Source: Ignavibacteria bacterium (GTDB lineage: Bacteria > Bacteroidota > Ignavibacteria > Kapaibacteriales > UBA961). Taken from it: a stretch of DNA of 64,000 nucleotides. This document shows, one piece after another, positions 17,328 to 29,066 of this stretch. Each line of letters opens with the position of its first letter. Position 1 is the stretch's first letter. The notes under the pieces are model-generated. The model saw only the letters and a list, made by a program, of their open reading frames with translations. It searched no databases and was not told the DNA's origin. The stretch lies in NCBI GenBank assembly GCA_016720145.1, contig JADJXV010000014.1, positions 46,560 to 110,559 of the forward strand. Direction: 5' to 3'. The position numbers and the translations under genes were made by a program.

Positions 17328-19127
17328 TTATTTACGCATTCCAAAGTAATTACTCCGCACAATCGCATCAGCCGTTTGAAGCGTGCGAATTGCACGTTCT
17401 TCATCGGCCGGTACGAATCCAGTTCCTACGCATTTTCCGTTTGTGAGGAAGGTGAAATTCTTCTTTGTGTTGAGAATATCACGTCCCATCGCAGTCATTG
17501 CATACTCTCTTAGCGGAACGCCGAGGAGTGGAAGTACCGTTGGCATGATATCGACTTGACCGCTGAATGTAGCAATTTCCCTGCCCTGAAAATTCTTGAG
17601 ATAGATCATCAGCGGTATGCGTCCCGACGCGTCGAGTGACCATGGAATCTGTGGCTTCATCGCGGCTACTTCATCGGTAAAATATCGGTGAATGCTGGAA
17701 TGATCGCCGTACACCACCACCACCGTATTCTCCAAAATACCTGCACTGTCTAATCTATTCATAAATTCTCCGATGAATTTGTCGGTATAATATGCCGACT
17801 GTAAGTACCCGCCTAAGCGCGAGTTGTTGAGTTCGGCGGGGAGTGTGAGCTTGCGTTTTTCGGCAGGAAGGTCAAACGGCGAATGGAGCGTCAGCGTCAC
17901 GGCGAATGCATAAAACGGTTGCGGTAATTGCCGGATATAAGGTACCAACTGATGCAAATATGAACTGTCGCTGAGTCCCATACCGATGAGGTCGTCACGT
18001 TTGAATTTGGTGGCGTCGTAGCATTCGTCAAAACCCATCGCCGTGAGCGCGGGCTTCCAATTATAATAATTCCCCTTGTCAGACTTGACGGCGAGGGAAT
18101 GATAACCGTAGCGGGCGAGGATTTTCGGGAGGGAATTGTAGGTGTTATTCGGAAAACTCAAAAACGAACTCCCCTTCCGCGGCGGATAAATCGAGGTATT
18201 GGCGAGCAAATCGGCATCGGCGCTGCCACCATTATTTATTCCATCGTAAAAATTTGTGAAATAAAGACTTTGCCGCGCTATACGGTTGAGATTCGGTGTA
18301 ATTTCCTGTCCATTATACCGCTGATGAATGACAAAATTTTCTAAGGACTCGACCTGCAAAATGAGCAGATTTTTCCCCTTGAATATTCCCTGCATCAAGT
18401 TGTCAGAAGACGCATCGGGATAATTACTATACCATTCATCAATCGATTGTTTGAGTTCGGGCGTGAGGGTGAGTTTGCCGAATCTGATAAATTCATACAA
18501 ATCAATCGCATGATACCCGATTGGCGAAGCATCGGCGAGTGTTTTGTTCGGTATCCATGCCATGGCAAATAACGAGTTGGTCGTTTTTCGCATATACATC
18601 CTGTCGGCTATAAAGAGAAAAGCAACAGAACCAACCATCATCACCGCGAACCACGCATAGCTCCGTTTTTGGGGAATCGAAGGGGTATTTTTGCGGAAAA
18701 AGAAATACACCAAAACCGGTATGTCGATCACCAGCAGAATATCCGGCAGATGGATCATAGCGAGAATACTACCCGATAGATTCTCAAGATTCCCGGCCTG
18801 GAGGAGCGTATGAAACGACAGAAAATTAGCAAAAGCGCGGAAATACCACACATCACCTACGAATACAACCGAGAGAAGTATATTCAAACCAAGGAGATAT
18901 GCGTGTTGTTTACGCCCGTTGAAGAGCAGTCCGGGGCTTAGAACTAATGCGATACAGCTTACATAAATCAGCACATAAAATGCTACCACCGCAAGTGACG
19001 CATGAGGAAGAATACTGTCCGTAAGCACAAGCAATATCTTGGACTTGAGGAATAGCACGAGCATCATCAGCAGGACATATGCTTTTCCAGAAAATACACT
19101 TCTAAGTTTGGTCAAAATTGAATGCAT
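17328..19127 (-). CDS. LtaS-like membrane sulfatase-family phosphotransferase
   Basis: 599 residues. About five membrane helices fill residues 1-190, followed by an extracytoplasmic alkaline phosphatase/sulfatase-fold domain (about 245-560). Metal-site features are LLILQVESLENF (Glu near 258), YGDHSS near 474 and TLHSPFDLP. The nucleophile region reads GGSADADLLANTS (near 304), where lipoteichoic acid synthases have a Thr (KTSD), so Ser may be the nucleophile. Relatives transfer phosphoglycerol or phosphoethanolamine onto envelope glycans or lipids; the substrate here is unknown. It lies 77 bases downstream of AC1, at the 3' end of the cyclase array and on the same strand. Confidence 0.85.
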   Translation of the reverse strand: MHSILTKLRSVFSGKAYVLLMMLVLFLKSKILLVLTDSILPHASLAVVAFYVLIYVSCIALVLSPGLLFNGRKQHAYLLGLNILLSVVFVGDVWYFRAFANFLSFHTLLQAGNLENLSGSILAMIHLPDILLVIDIPVLVYFFFRKNTPSIPQKRSYAWFAVMMVGSVAFLFIADRMYMRKTTNSLFAMAWIPNKTLADASPIGYHAIDLYEFIRFGKLTLTPELKQSIDEWYSNYPDASSDNLMQGIFKGKNLLILQVESLENFVIHQRYNGQEITPNLNRIARQSLYFTNFYDGINNGGSADADLLANTSIYPPRKGSSFLSFPNNTYNSLPKILARYGYHSLAVKSDKGNYYNWKPALTAMGFDECYDATKFKRDDLIGMGLSDSSYLHQLVPYIRQLPQPFYAFAVTLTLHSPFDLPAEKRKLTLPAELNNSRLGGYLQSAYYTDKFIGEFMNRLDSAGILENTVVVVYGDHSSIHRYFTDEVAAMKPQIPWSLDASGRIPLMIYLKNFQGREIATFSGQVDIMPTVLPLLGVPLREYAMTAMGRDILNTKKNFTFLTNGKCVGTGFVPADEERAIRTLQTADAIVRSNYFGMRK

Positions 19128-19204
19128 ATAAATTAGATTCGTTTGAATTTGATACTTTCTCTTCAGATGCTATCACTTTTTCGCGATGGCATCAGAAACA
19201 AGCT

Positions 19205-21067
19205 CTATCTATCTGCTTTTTCGATGAAATATGTCTTCATCATTCCCTTGCCTTTGATGTCGAGTTCGCCTCGCTCTACAAAGCGGAGGGACATTGGGGA
19301 CATTGGGGATGCTTGGGACAGGCCTGGGCCATCTTGTAATGCTTGCTTGAATTCTTCGCTCACATGTACTTTCCCCGCTTCGCCGTGCGACTCCATCCTG
19401 CTTGCCGTATTCACTGCGTCGCCCCATAGATCGTACGAGTATTTATTCTCGCCAATGATACCTGCCACGACCGAACCGGTATGTACACCAATTCGAAAAT
19501 CTAAGTCTATTTCAATCGAAAATTGTCTGTCGAGTTCCCAATCTTCCAGCATTTCTAGTGCTGCGTATGCTGCGCATTCAGCATGATTGTCGCATAAAAC
19601 AGGCGCCCCGCAGACAGCCATATAGGCGTCACCTATGGTCTTGATTTTCTCGAGTCCGTGCTTTTTGCAAATTGTATCAAATCGAGTAAAAATTATATCG
19701 AGCAGGTCGATTAATTCATAGGCGGGTAATAGAGCAGATAACTTTGTAAAGCCAACAATATCAACAAATAACACGCTCACACTGTCATACGTATCGGCGA
19801 TTTTCTTTTCTCCATTCAGCAGACGCTTAGTGATATTTGGCGGGAGGATATTGGTGAGAATTTCATTCGTTGCTTCAGCGAGGGCACGTTCGACGGCAAA
19901 TGATCGTTCCATTTCGTGTTTTTGAACTTGTTGTTTTCCCGCTTCATTTTGGATTTCATCTTTAGCTTCGTGGTATTTGACATAGTATTCAGAATGTAAT
20001 TTCCACTGTTCTTCCTGTTTGTAGAGTTTGGCGAGGAGTAAGTACTTAGGATATGCCCAAATTTTACCATCACCTTCGTGGGACTGTAGCAGTGCAATCG
20101 ATCGAAGCAAGTACTCTTCAGCTTTTTCGGCTGAGTACCCATCGAATGCCGGATCAGAATACAATTCTCCAATACAACCGAGTGCATAGCTGATTTGAAA
20201 GTCATCGTTGAGCGCTTCATGAATCGATACTGCTTTCCCGAAATACTCCAATGATATTTCGTAAGCGCCTGTATCTTTATAAATTTGCCCCATATTTGCA
20301 TAGATTCGAGCTACGCCGGATTGATCATGAACGGCTTCAAAATCTACGAGTGCTTTGCCGTAGAATTCCATGGCATTTTCGAATGAACGTAGATAGAAGT
20401 ATGTAAATCCTATATCCTCGTTTATAGAAGATATTTTTCGTGTATGTCCTAATTCTATATATAGTTGTTGAGTTTTGAATTGATATTCTAGCGCCTTATC
20501 ATAATACCCGAGATTGAAATATACACCTCCTATTTTCTCTGTCGTAATCGCCACACTTTCTTTCTCGCTTTTTACACTTTCCAATATTGATAAAGCCCGG
20601 ATAAAATATTCCAAACCCGTTGCAAAGTCAAGTAAAATATTCGCATAAATATTACCAATATTGCTTAATGTTCTCCCCTGCCCTGCCTTATTTCCAAGAA
20701 CTTCATAGAGTGCTAGAGCTTTATTCATGTGTGCGAGCGCCTGCACATAATCACGGTTTGTCATGTGAAATGTACCGATTAATCCTAGAGCTTTTGCTTC
20801 CATTTCCCTGTAATTGGATTGCAGGGCAACGGCTAAAGCAGTCGTAGCGAACTCTTGAGCTTCTTCATTTCGACCTAATCTCCAGAGAGTCTGACATTTC
20901 CAGACAAGAGCGCGAGATCTTATGCGAAGAGACCCTTCACGAGATACAGTTCCATCAAGATACTGCAGAACAGTATTAAACTGTTGCAGAGCTTCTTCAT
21001 GATTGAATTGTACTATTGTCAGCTCTTCAGCTTGGTCGAGTAGCGTTGTAAGTTCGGCGTTTGTCAT
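19205..21067 (-). CDS. AC1: TPR-adenylate cyclase
   Basis: Predicted soluble class III cyclase making cAMP from ATP. It has 620 residues: about five TPR-like units of 40 residues (20-320), a final unit with the array-wide signature GYSAEKAEEYLL, a charged helix (375-415) and the cyclase domain (about 428-620). Catalytic residues are the metal Asp of FVDIVGFT (434), Lys and second Asp of EKIKTIGD (near 475), and Asp, Asn, Arg of YDLWGDAVNTASR (near 550). Lys/Asp instead of Glu/Cys favours ATP over GTP. The domain belongs to group B (LIDLLDIIFTRFDTICKKHG). The C-terminal loop holds a GGACATTG-type repeat insert (GPGLSQASPMSPMS). It is the last cyclase of the array in transcription order. Confidence 0.92.
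   Translation of the reverse strand: MTNAELTTLLDQAEELTIVQFNHEEALQQFNTVLQYLDGTVSREGSLRIRSRALVWKCQTLWRLGRNEEAQEFATTALAVALQSNYREMEAKALGLIGTFHMTNRDYVQALAHMNKALALYEVLGNKAGQGRTLSNIGNIYANILLDFATGLEYFIRALSILESVKSEKESVAITTEKIGGVYFNLGYYDKALEYQFKTQQLYIELGHTRKISSINEDIGFTYFYLRSFENAMEFYGKALVDFEAVHDQSGVARIYANMGQIYKDTGAYEISLEYFGKAVSIHEALNDDFQISYALGCIGELYSDPAFDGYSAEKAEEYLLRSIALLQSHEGDGKIWAYPKYLLLAKLYKQEEQWKLHSEYYVKYHEAKDEIQNEAGKQQVQKHEMERSFAVERALAEATNEILTNILPPNITKRLLNGEKKIADTYDSVSVLFVDIVGFTKLSALLPAYELIDLLDIIFTRFDTICKKHGLEKIKTIGDAYMAVCGAPVLCDNHAECAAYAALEMLEDWELDRQFSIEIDLDFRIGVHTGSVVAGIIGENKYSYDLWGDAVNTASRMESHGEAGKVHVSEEFKQALQDGPGLSQASPMSPMSLRFVERGELDIKGKGMMKTYFIEKADR
19288..19335. repeat. In-frame GGACATTGGG repeat in AC1 loop
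   Basis: Units GGGACATTGG are repeated, followed by GGGACAGGCCTGGGCC. They encode the PGLSQASPMSPMSL part of the variable loop. Confidence 0.75.
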
Positions 21068-21213
21068 AGTGGTTTATTGAAATCAATTGATACAAATCAT
21101 CACTTCAGAAATTTGCATTACATTATGCTATATAAATACTTACGCATTACTCGAGTTGTAAATAGGTTACTTTGAAATATGATTTATTACATTATATTTC
21201 ATCTATATCAGCT

Positions 21214-23061
21214 TCAGGCACGTTCCAAAAAATACGTCCTCATTATACCTTTACCCTTGATTTCAATCTCGCCGCGTTTGATAAAATTTATACCGTGATT
21301 GGTGTTTTTGGTCATGGCAAATCTATTCTGCAAGTGCTTCACAAAATCTGTCGTTACGTGAATTCTATCAGGTTCGCCGTGCGACTCCATCCTTGCAGCA
21401 GTATTGACTGCATCCGAGTAGATGTCATAGACAAAGCGTTCATCGCCGATCACACCGCCGACAACTGACCCGACATGAAGACCGACACGCACACCAAATT
21501 TCATTCCATCAGGTATATATTCACCGATTTCTTCGGGTAATACAATTCGTTCCTGTATTTCAATTGCAGCCGCCGTAATACGTTCAGCATGATCGATACA
21601 TTCAATCGGCGCGCCGGCTACAGCCATGTATCCGTCGCCGATGGTTTTGATTTTTTCGCAGCCGTGTTTTTTGATGATACGGTCGAACTCTCTGAATACA
21701 AAATTTAAAAATCGAACCACGATATACGCAGGCATTTCAGCTGAAATAGGTGTAAATCCTGCAATATCGGCAAAAAGAATAGAGACTGCCGGGAAATAAT
21801 CAGCAATTTCTTCTTCGCCTGCAATGAGACGGGAAGCTATACTTTGGGGTAATACTTTATGGAGTACGGCGGTGGTTGCTTGCGATCGTGCACGCTCAAC
21901 GGCGAGGTTTTTTTCTTGTTCGGCAGTCTGCCGTTCATGAACAAATTTATCCACTTGTTTTTTGGCATCTTCAGAAAGCACTTCTTCTCTAAGATTATGA
22001 TATTTCTTGAAATGCTTGAGTTCGCTCGCGATATCATTTTCTTGTTCGTACAGTCCGGCTAGCGTTTTATGAATCTCATACAAGTTTTGTTTAGACCCAA
22101 TTTCTTCGCCAATAACAATAGCTTTGAGCAAATACTCCTCTGCTTTCGTGATGTCATATCCTTCGAATTTTTTCACCGAATAAATGAGCCCGATATTCCC
22201 GAGATTACGGGCGATTCCTTCTTTTCTGCCGAGCTGCTCATAGAGCACCATTGACTTTTCTAAATACTCCAAAGCGCGGGAATAGTCGAGCAAACTTTCA
22301 TAGACAAGTCCGATATTCCCGAGATTCACGGCGATACCGTCTTTTCTGCCGATTTCTTCGTTGATAAGGAGTGCTTTTTGGTTGTAATCGAGAGCGCGTG
22401 TATAGTCTTTGAGCGATTGATAGACATTGCCAATATTGCCATAATTCCGAGCAATTCCATCATTGCTGCCGAGCTCGACGTTGATAGAAAGCGCTTTTTG
22501 ATAACACTCCAGCGCGTTTGTATAATCCAACAGATTCTGATAGATATTCCCAATATTCCCTAGACTTGTGGCGATACCGACTTTGCTGCCGAGTGATTCA
22601 AACATCGCCATAGACTTCTTAAAACACTCCAACGCGTTCGGGAAATCGGCCATATTCTTATACACAATCCCAATATTCCCATAATTACTCGCAATTCCCT
22701 CCTTACTACCGAATTCCTCAAATATTGACAATGCTTTTTTCAAGCAGTCCAACGCGCGCGGATAATCTGAAATATTATGATAGACATTCCCTATTATATT
22801 CCAAATTTTCGCTTCTTCTTCTATGTTTTTAGAGTGAATTGCAATAGCGAGCGCTTCCTCGGCTACCGGCAAAGCGCCTTGGGCTAACCCTCTTCTCCAT
22901 AAAGACTCTGCCAGCATTCGCAGCGCTGTGGCACGGAGCTCATCGTCAACGGATAATATCGCAAGTACATCATTACAGTATTTTGCTCCTACCTCGTAAT
23001 TACCTTTTTTATTTTCTAGTTCGGCGTTTTTGAGAATTTCGATACATTCTTCTTTATTCAT
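21214..23061 (-). CDS. AC2: TPR-adenylate cyclase
   Basis: 615 residues with about five TPR-like units plus the EGYDITKAEEYLL unit, each TPR beginning IGN/IGxxYxxLxDY. The cyclase domain starts near residue 423 and belongs to group D: FADIAGFTPIS, HGCEKIKTIGDGYMAVAGAP, YDIYSDAVNTAARMES, with Ser where most of the array has Gly before the selecting Asp-Ala-Val-Asn. It has no repeat insert in the C-terminal loop (HLQNRFAMTKNTNHGINF), which probably shows the ancestral form of that loop. Its ATG overlaps the AC3 stop as ATGA, and AC1 follows after 146 bases. Confidence 0.92.
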   Translation of the reverse strand: MNKEECIEILKNAELENKKGNYEVGAKYCNDVLAILSVDDELRATALRMLAESLWRRGLAQGALPVAEEALAIAIHSKNIEEEAKIWNIIGNVYHNISDYPRALDCLKKALSIFEEFGSKEGIASNYGNIGIVYKNMADFPNALECFKKSMAMFESLGSKVGIATSLGNIGNIYQNLLDYTNALECYQKALSINVELGSNDGIARNYGNIGNVYQSLKDYTRALDYNQKALLINEEIGRKDGIAVNLGNIGLVYESLLDYSRALEYLEKSMVLYEQLGRKEGIARNLGNIGLIYSVKKFEGYDITKAEEYLLKAIVIGEEIGSKQNLYEIHKTLAGLYEQENDIASELKHFKKYHNLREEVLSEDAKKQVDKFVHERQTAEQEKNLAVERARSQATTAVLHKVLPQSIASRLIAGEEEIADYFPAVSILFADIAGFTPISAEMPAYIVVRFLNFVFREFDRIIKKHGCEKIKTIGDGYMAVAGAPIECIDHAERITAAAIEIQERIVLPEEIGEYIPDGMKFGVRVGLHVGSVVGGVIGDERFVYDIYSDAVNTAARMESHGEPDRIHVTTDFVKHLQNRFAMTKNTNHGINFIKRGEIEIKGKGIMRTYFLERA

Positions 23062-25097
23062 GAATTTTCTTTCGTTAAAAAATACGTTTGCATTTTGCCC
23101 TTGCCTTTGATGTCCATCTCACCACGAGGAATAATGGTGAATGGTAAATGGTTAATGGTTAATGGTAATTGATTAATGGTGAATGGTGCAAAATTGTCTG
23201 CAACATTTATTAACCATTCACCATTAACCATTAACCATTCATTTTCTACCATTACCAAATTCTTCAAAAATTCCTCTGACACATGAATTTTTCCTGTTTC
23301 ACCATGAGATTCCATTCTGCTTGCAGTATTGACCGCATCACCCCATAAGTCATACGAATACTTGTTTTTGCCAATTACACCTGCTACGACGCTTCCTGAA
23401 TGCAAGCCAATCCTCATTGTAACTTGTACATCTTCAACCAATACCGGGAATCCTTCAATTGCTTGCAACATATCCAAAGCGAGTAGAGACAACCGTTCAG
23501 CATGATTCTCGCACCGTTGCGGAAGTCCTGCTACTGCCATATAGCAATCCCCAATAGTCTTTATCTTTTCACATCCGTGTTTTTCTGCCAGGAGATCAAA
23601 CGTATTGAAAATCATGTCGAGAGCCGATACCAGCTGTTCGGGTGAGACACGCTGCGAAAGCGCTGTAAACCCTACAACATCGGCAAAAAGCACCGAAACA
23701 CTTTCGTACTTGTCCACTATCTTCCGGTCTCCGCTGCGAATACGGTATGCTATATCTTTTGGAAGGATATTGTAGAGAATTTGCTCGGTAACATCCTGCT
23801 CATGTTGTATCTCGCTTAGTTTACGTTCATACGCTGAGCGTTCAGCTTGTTTTTTGATTTCATCATTGAGTACTTTCTTTTCTGATTCGTGGTATTGTTT
23901 GTGATAATACAAAGCTTTGGCGTATTCTTCTTCTTGTTCGTACAGTTCTGCAAGTAGTTTGCATATTTCAAAAAATACTTGATTTGCTCCAATTTCCTCA
24001 CAAATTGCAATCGATTCTAGCAAATACATTTCTGCTTTTTCCGGGTCATACCCTTCAAATTTTTTCTCAGCAAAGAGCGCGCCTATATTTCCTTTATGCA
24101 CGGCAATGCTAGATTTTGTACCAAGCTCTTCATTAATAGCCAAAGACTTACCGAAATATTCTAATGCTGAACCATATTCTTCTAGTTGCAGATAAACACT
24201 CCCAATATTTCCGGTGACACTTGCTTCCATATTCTTGCTGCCCGACTGCCGGTGACTGGCAAGTGCCTGCCAATAAAATTCTAACGCCTTCGGGTATTCA
24301 CCCATATTTTTATATACACTCCCGATACTTGCAAGTATTCTTGCCGAATCAATTTTCATCCCCTCCGTTTCGAACACTTCAAGTACTTTGGTGTAGCATT
24401 CCAACGCTCGCTGATAGTCTGAAAGATGCAAATACATATTACCGACATTACCTAATACCCTCGCCGAATCTACCTTCATATCCAGTTCTTCGTAGAGAGC
24501 AAGTGATGCCGTGTAACACTCCATTGCTTTCTGATATTCGGACATAGACTCGTATATAATCCCTATATTCCCTATTCCTTTTGCCACTTCTTGTTTATTG
24601 CCGAGTTCTTTTTGAATGGTAAGTCCCTGATTGAAATACTCAAGAGCAAGCATATATTCTGATAACGCAGCATATACAATCGCTATGTTTCCTTGTATTC
24701 TGGCGACGTTTAATTTGCTGTCGGTCTGTTCATATCCTGCCAGAGCTTTCTGAAGGTACTCCAATGCCTGCGGGTAATTCGATAGAGAATTATGAATAAG
24801 ACCCAATATTGACAACACTTTAAGGATAGCGTTGTCAATATCATAGTATTCTGCAACTACAAGCATTCTTTCCACAAATGATAATGCTTTATGATTATTA
24901 CCTGCTTTACGAAGTGGAACAATGAATTCAATCAAATCATCTATATATTGCTCAGCATCACTGCTATCAATGTGATGCTTTGAATTCTCAAGCAAACTGA
25001 GTAGCTCATTTGCAACGTGTTCTGCTTGTTGTAAATCTGCATTTACAATCTGCGTTTTAAGATTATTCTGAAGAGATTGAAGTTCTTTGGGTACCAT
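23058..25097 (-). CDS. AC3: TPR-adenylate cyclase
   Basis: 679 residues. The N-terminal helical region (MVPKELQSLQNNLKTQIV) differs from the usual MTxEEL start. Six TPR-like units plus EGYDPEKAEMYLL follow, then a linker with ILYNILPKDIAYRI and the cyclase domain from about 465. The domain is group C: FADVVGFTALS, HGCEKIKTIGDCYMAVAGLP, YDLWGDAVNTASR, all key residues present. The C-terminal loop is enlarged by about 40 residues (VENEWLMVNGEWLI...FTINQLPLTINHLP), encoded by a long inverted repeat at 23,133. The start lies nine bases after the AC4 stop. Confidence 0.92.
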   Translation of the reverse strand: MVPKELQSLQNNLKTQIVNADLQQAEHVANELLSLLENSKHHIDSSDAEQYIDDLIEFIVPLRKAGNNHKALSFVERMLVVAEYYDIDNAILKVLSILGLIHNSLSNYPQALEYLQKALAGYEQTDSKLNVARIQGNIAIVYAALSEYMLALEYFNQGLTIQKELGNKQEVAKGIGNIGIIYESMSEYQKAMECYTASLALYEELDMKVDSARVLGNVGNMYLHLSDYQRALECYTKVLEVFETEGMKIDSARILASIGSVYKNMGEYPKALEFYWQALASHRQSGSKNMEASVTGNIGSVYLQLEEYGSALEYFGKSLAINEELGTKSSIAVHKGNIGALFAEKKFEGYDPEKAEMYLLESIAICEEIGANQVFFEICKLLAELYEQEEEYAKALYYHKQYHESEKKVLNDEIKKQAERSAYERKLSEIQHEQDVTEQILYNILPKDIAYRIRSGDRKIVDKYESVSVLFADVVGFTALSQRVSPEQLVSALDMIFNTFDLLAEKHGCEKIKTIGDCYMAVAGLPQRCENHAERLSLLALDMLQAIEGFPVLVEDVQVTMRIGLHSGSVVAGVIGKNKYSYDLWGDAVNTASRMESHGETGKIHVSEEFLKNLVMVENEWLMVNGEWLINVADNFAPFTINQLPLTINHLPFTIIPRGEMDIKGKGKMQTYFLTKENS
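23133..23258. repeat. In-frame inverted repeat (AATGGTTAATGGT) in AC3 loop
   Basis: The left arm is a run of AATGGTGAATGGTAAATGG-type units; the right arm is their reverse complement (ACCATTCACCATTAACC). A non-repetitive centre of about 25 bases lies between them. The whole is translated as VNGEWLMVNGEW...INQLPLTINHLPFTI, with the frame kept through both arms. Confidence 0.85.
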
Positions 25098-25106
25098 AAA
25101 GTACTT

Positions 25107-27194
25107 TCATTTCAAATTTTCCAAAAAATACGTTTTCATCATGCCCTTGCCTTTGATCTCCATTTCTCCTCGTTCTTGAAATTTAAAGGACGGAAAGGAC
25201 TTAAAGGACGATAAGGACAAAGCGCGAACAAATTCTTCCGAACAATGAATCTTCCCCGGCTCTCCATGGCTCTCCATCCGGCTTGCCGTGTTCACTGCAT
25301 CGCCCCACAAATCATACGCGAATTTATTCTCACCTATAATGCCGGCCACTACGCTACCAGAGTGCAAACCGATACGAATCATCACGTTATCACCATTGTT
25401 TGTTTGATAATTATTCATCAATTCGGCTACGTCGAGTGCGAAACATGCTGTGCGTGTTGCGTGGTCTTCTGTTGAAACTGGCGCGCCGCACACTGCCATG
25501 TATGCGTCACCGATGGTCTTGATTTTTTCAAGTCCGTGTTTGCGGGCGAGCTGGTCGAATTGTATGAATATGCCGTTGAGCATTCCCACTAATTCTTCTG
25601 CACTCACGCGCTGGGATAATTTTGTGAATCCCACGATATCACTGAAGAATACCGAGACATTTTCATGACTGTCTGCAATGGTTTTTTCTCCGTCGATCAT
25701 GCGGTCGGCTATTTGGGAGGGAAGGATATTATGGAGGATTTTTTCTTGTTCTTGGAAACGTGCGAGCTTGACCTGGCGGTCACGTTCGGACTCTTCGATT
25801 TTGCGACGGTGTTCCATGAGGTGCATCTGCTTCTTCGCTTCGTCGTTCTGCACTTCTTTTTCTATCTCGTGATATTTCTTTAAATGCTGTTGCGACTCTT
25901 TCCATTGCTCTTCGTTTTCATAAAGTTCTGCTATGGCTTTGTGGTTGAAATATATATATTTCTTTGTACCGAGTTCCTCGTTCATAGCAATTGCTTTGAG
26001 TAGATATTTTTCTGCTCGAACAGCATCGTAGCCGTCGAAATCTTTCTTGCCATAGATTGAGCCGATATTACCTGTTACGAGAGCTGCATCTGCTTTATTC
26101 CCGATTTCTTCGTATGCGGCAAGGGCTTTGACCATGTATTCCAATACTCGAGGGTAGTCCGAGAGAGAATTATACACAGTCCCGATGTTGCCCGTTACGT
26201 ATGCGGCTCCTGCTTTATTCCCGATTTCTTCATACGTGGCAAGGGCTTTGACCATGTATTCCAAAGCGCGGGGGTAGTCCGAGAGATTACTGTGCACCAA
26301 GCCGATGTTGCCAAACCATGCCGCTACTTGCGCCTTGTTGCCGAGCTGTTCATCAAGCTCAAGTGCCTTGCCGTAATACTCTACTGCTGTCGCGTAGTCC
26401 GAGAGATCACTGTACACATTCCCGATATTGCCCGTTACTATTGCGACTCCTGCTTTATCCCCGAGTTCATTGTACGCGGTAAGGGCTTTGATGTAGTGTT
26501 CCAATACGCGGGGGTAGTCCGTGAGAACACTGTACACATTCCCGATATTGCCCATTACTCGTGCGGCTCCCTCTTTATCTCCGAGTTCTTCGTGCACGGC
26601 AAAGGCTTTGACGTAGTGGTCCAGTGCGCGGGGGTAGTCCGAGAGTGTCCCGTACACAATCCCGATATTACCCATTACGATTGCAGCTCCTGCTTTATCC
26701 CCGAGTTCTTCGTGCGCGGCAAGGGCTATGATGTAGTGTTCCAATGCGCGGGGATAGTCTGAGAGAAAATTGTACACATTCCCGATATTACGTGTTACAC
26801 GTGCGACTCCTGCTTTATCCCCGAGTACTTCGTGCGCGGCAAGGGCTTTTACGAAGTGTTCCAATGCGCAGGGATAGTCTGAGAGAGAATTGTACACATT
26901 CCCGAAGAGATTTAGGCACTTAGGTGTTACTTCGGTAAGGGAATATTCTTCGGCAAGGGCAAGTACTTGCCGGCTGTAATTGAGTGCGGCGTTAGCGTTC
27001 CTACGCCGCCATGCGATAATGCCAAGGGGAGAGAAGGGAGTTAGCGCGGCGCAGAGTCCTATCCCTGCCTTCCTCCGGATGGAAGGCTTCGAGTTGCGCC
27101 AGGACTTCATGAGCAAGGCGTTCTGCTTCGTCGTAATTGCCTTTGTTGAGTTGTGCGTCTGATTGTGTGAGCATGGCATTGAGTTCTTCGTAGT

Positions 27195-27198
<4 letters not shown>
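25107..27198 (-). CDS. AC4: TPR-adenylate cyclase (frameshifted)
   Basis: The gene is in two frames. The true N-terminus starts at 27,198 (MNYEELNAMLTQSDAQLNKG), overlapping the AC5 stop as ATGA. The rest is read from 25,107 up to about 27,030. The frames join at the GGGG run 27,026-27,029, where removing one base gives RRANSLLSLGIIAWRRRN, matching paralogues. The long frame opens with non-homologous sequence (MPCSHNQTHNSTK), so that start is spurious. About seven TPR-like units are highly alike at DNA level (120-bp period). The cyclase domain is group A (from about 512, FFSDIVGFTKLSQRVSAEELV, KIKTIGD, YDLWGDAVNTASR). The loop insert is GGAC type (LSSFKSFPSFKF). Confidence 0.85.
25185..25219. 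repeat. In-frame GGAC repeat in AC4 loop
   Basis: AAAGGACGG, AAAGGACTT, AAAGGACGATAAGGAC in tandem, encoding the Ser/Phe-rich variable loop. It resembles the intergenic GGAC units at 14,597. Confidence 0.75.
26090..26920. repeat. 120-bp tandem repeats encoding AC4 TPR units
   Basis: About seven consecutive 120-bp units share long identical stretches (for example CGGGGGTAGTCCGAGAG and CCCGAGTTCTTCG on the + strand). Each encodes one 40-residue TPR-like repeat. High DNA identity implies recent expansion or conversion. Confidence 0.8.
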
Positions 27199-29024
<1,826 letters not shown>

Positions 29025-29066
29025 TGGTCTTCACCTTGATAGATGTATTTGTTGTGATCAGAGTGA

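Noticed and set aside
26292..26762. 156-codon + strand open frame (and other long + strand frames inside the array)
   Set aside because: It is the antisense of the AC4 TPR repeats. Its apparent protein repeats simply mirror the 120-bp DNA repeats.
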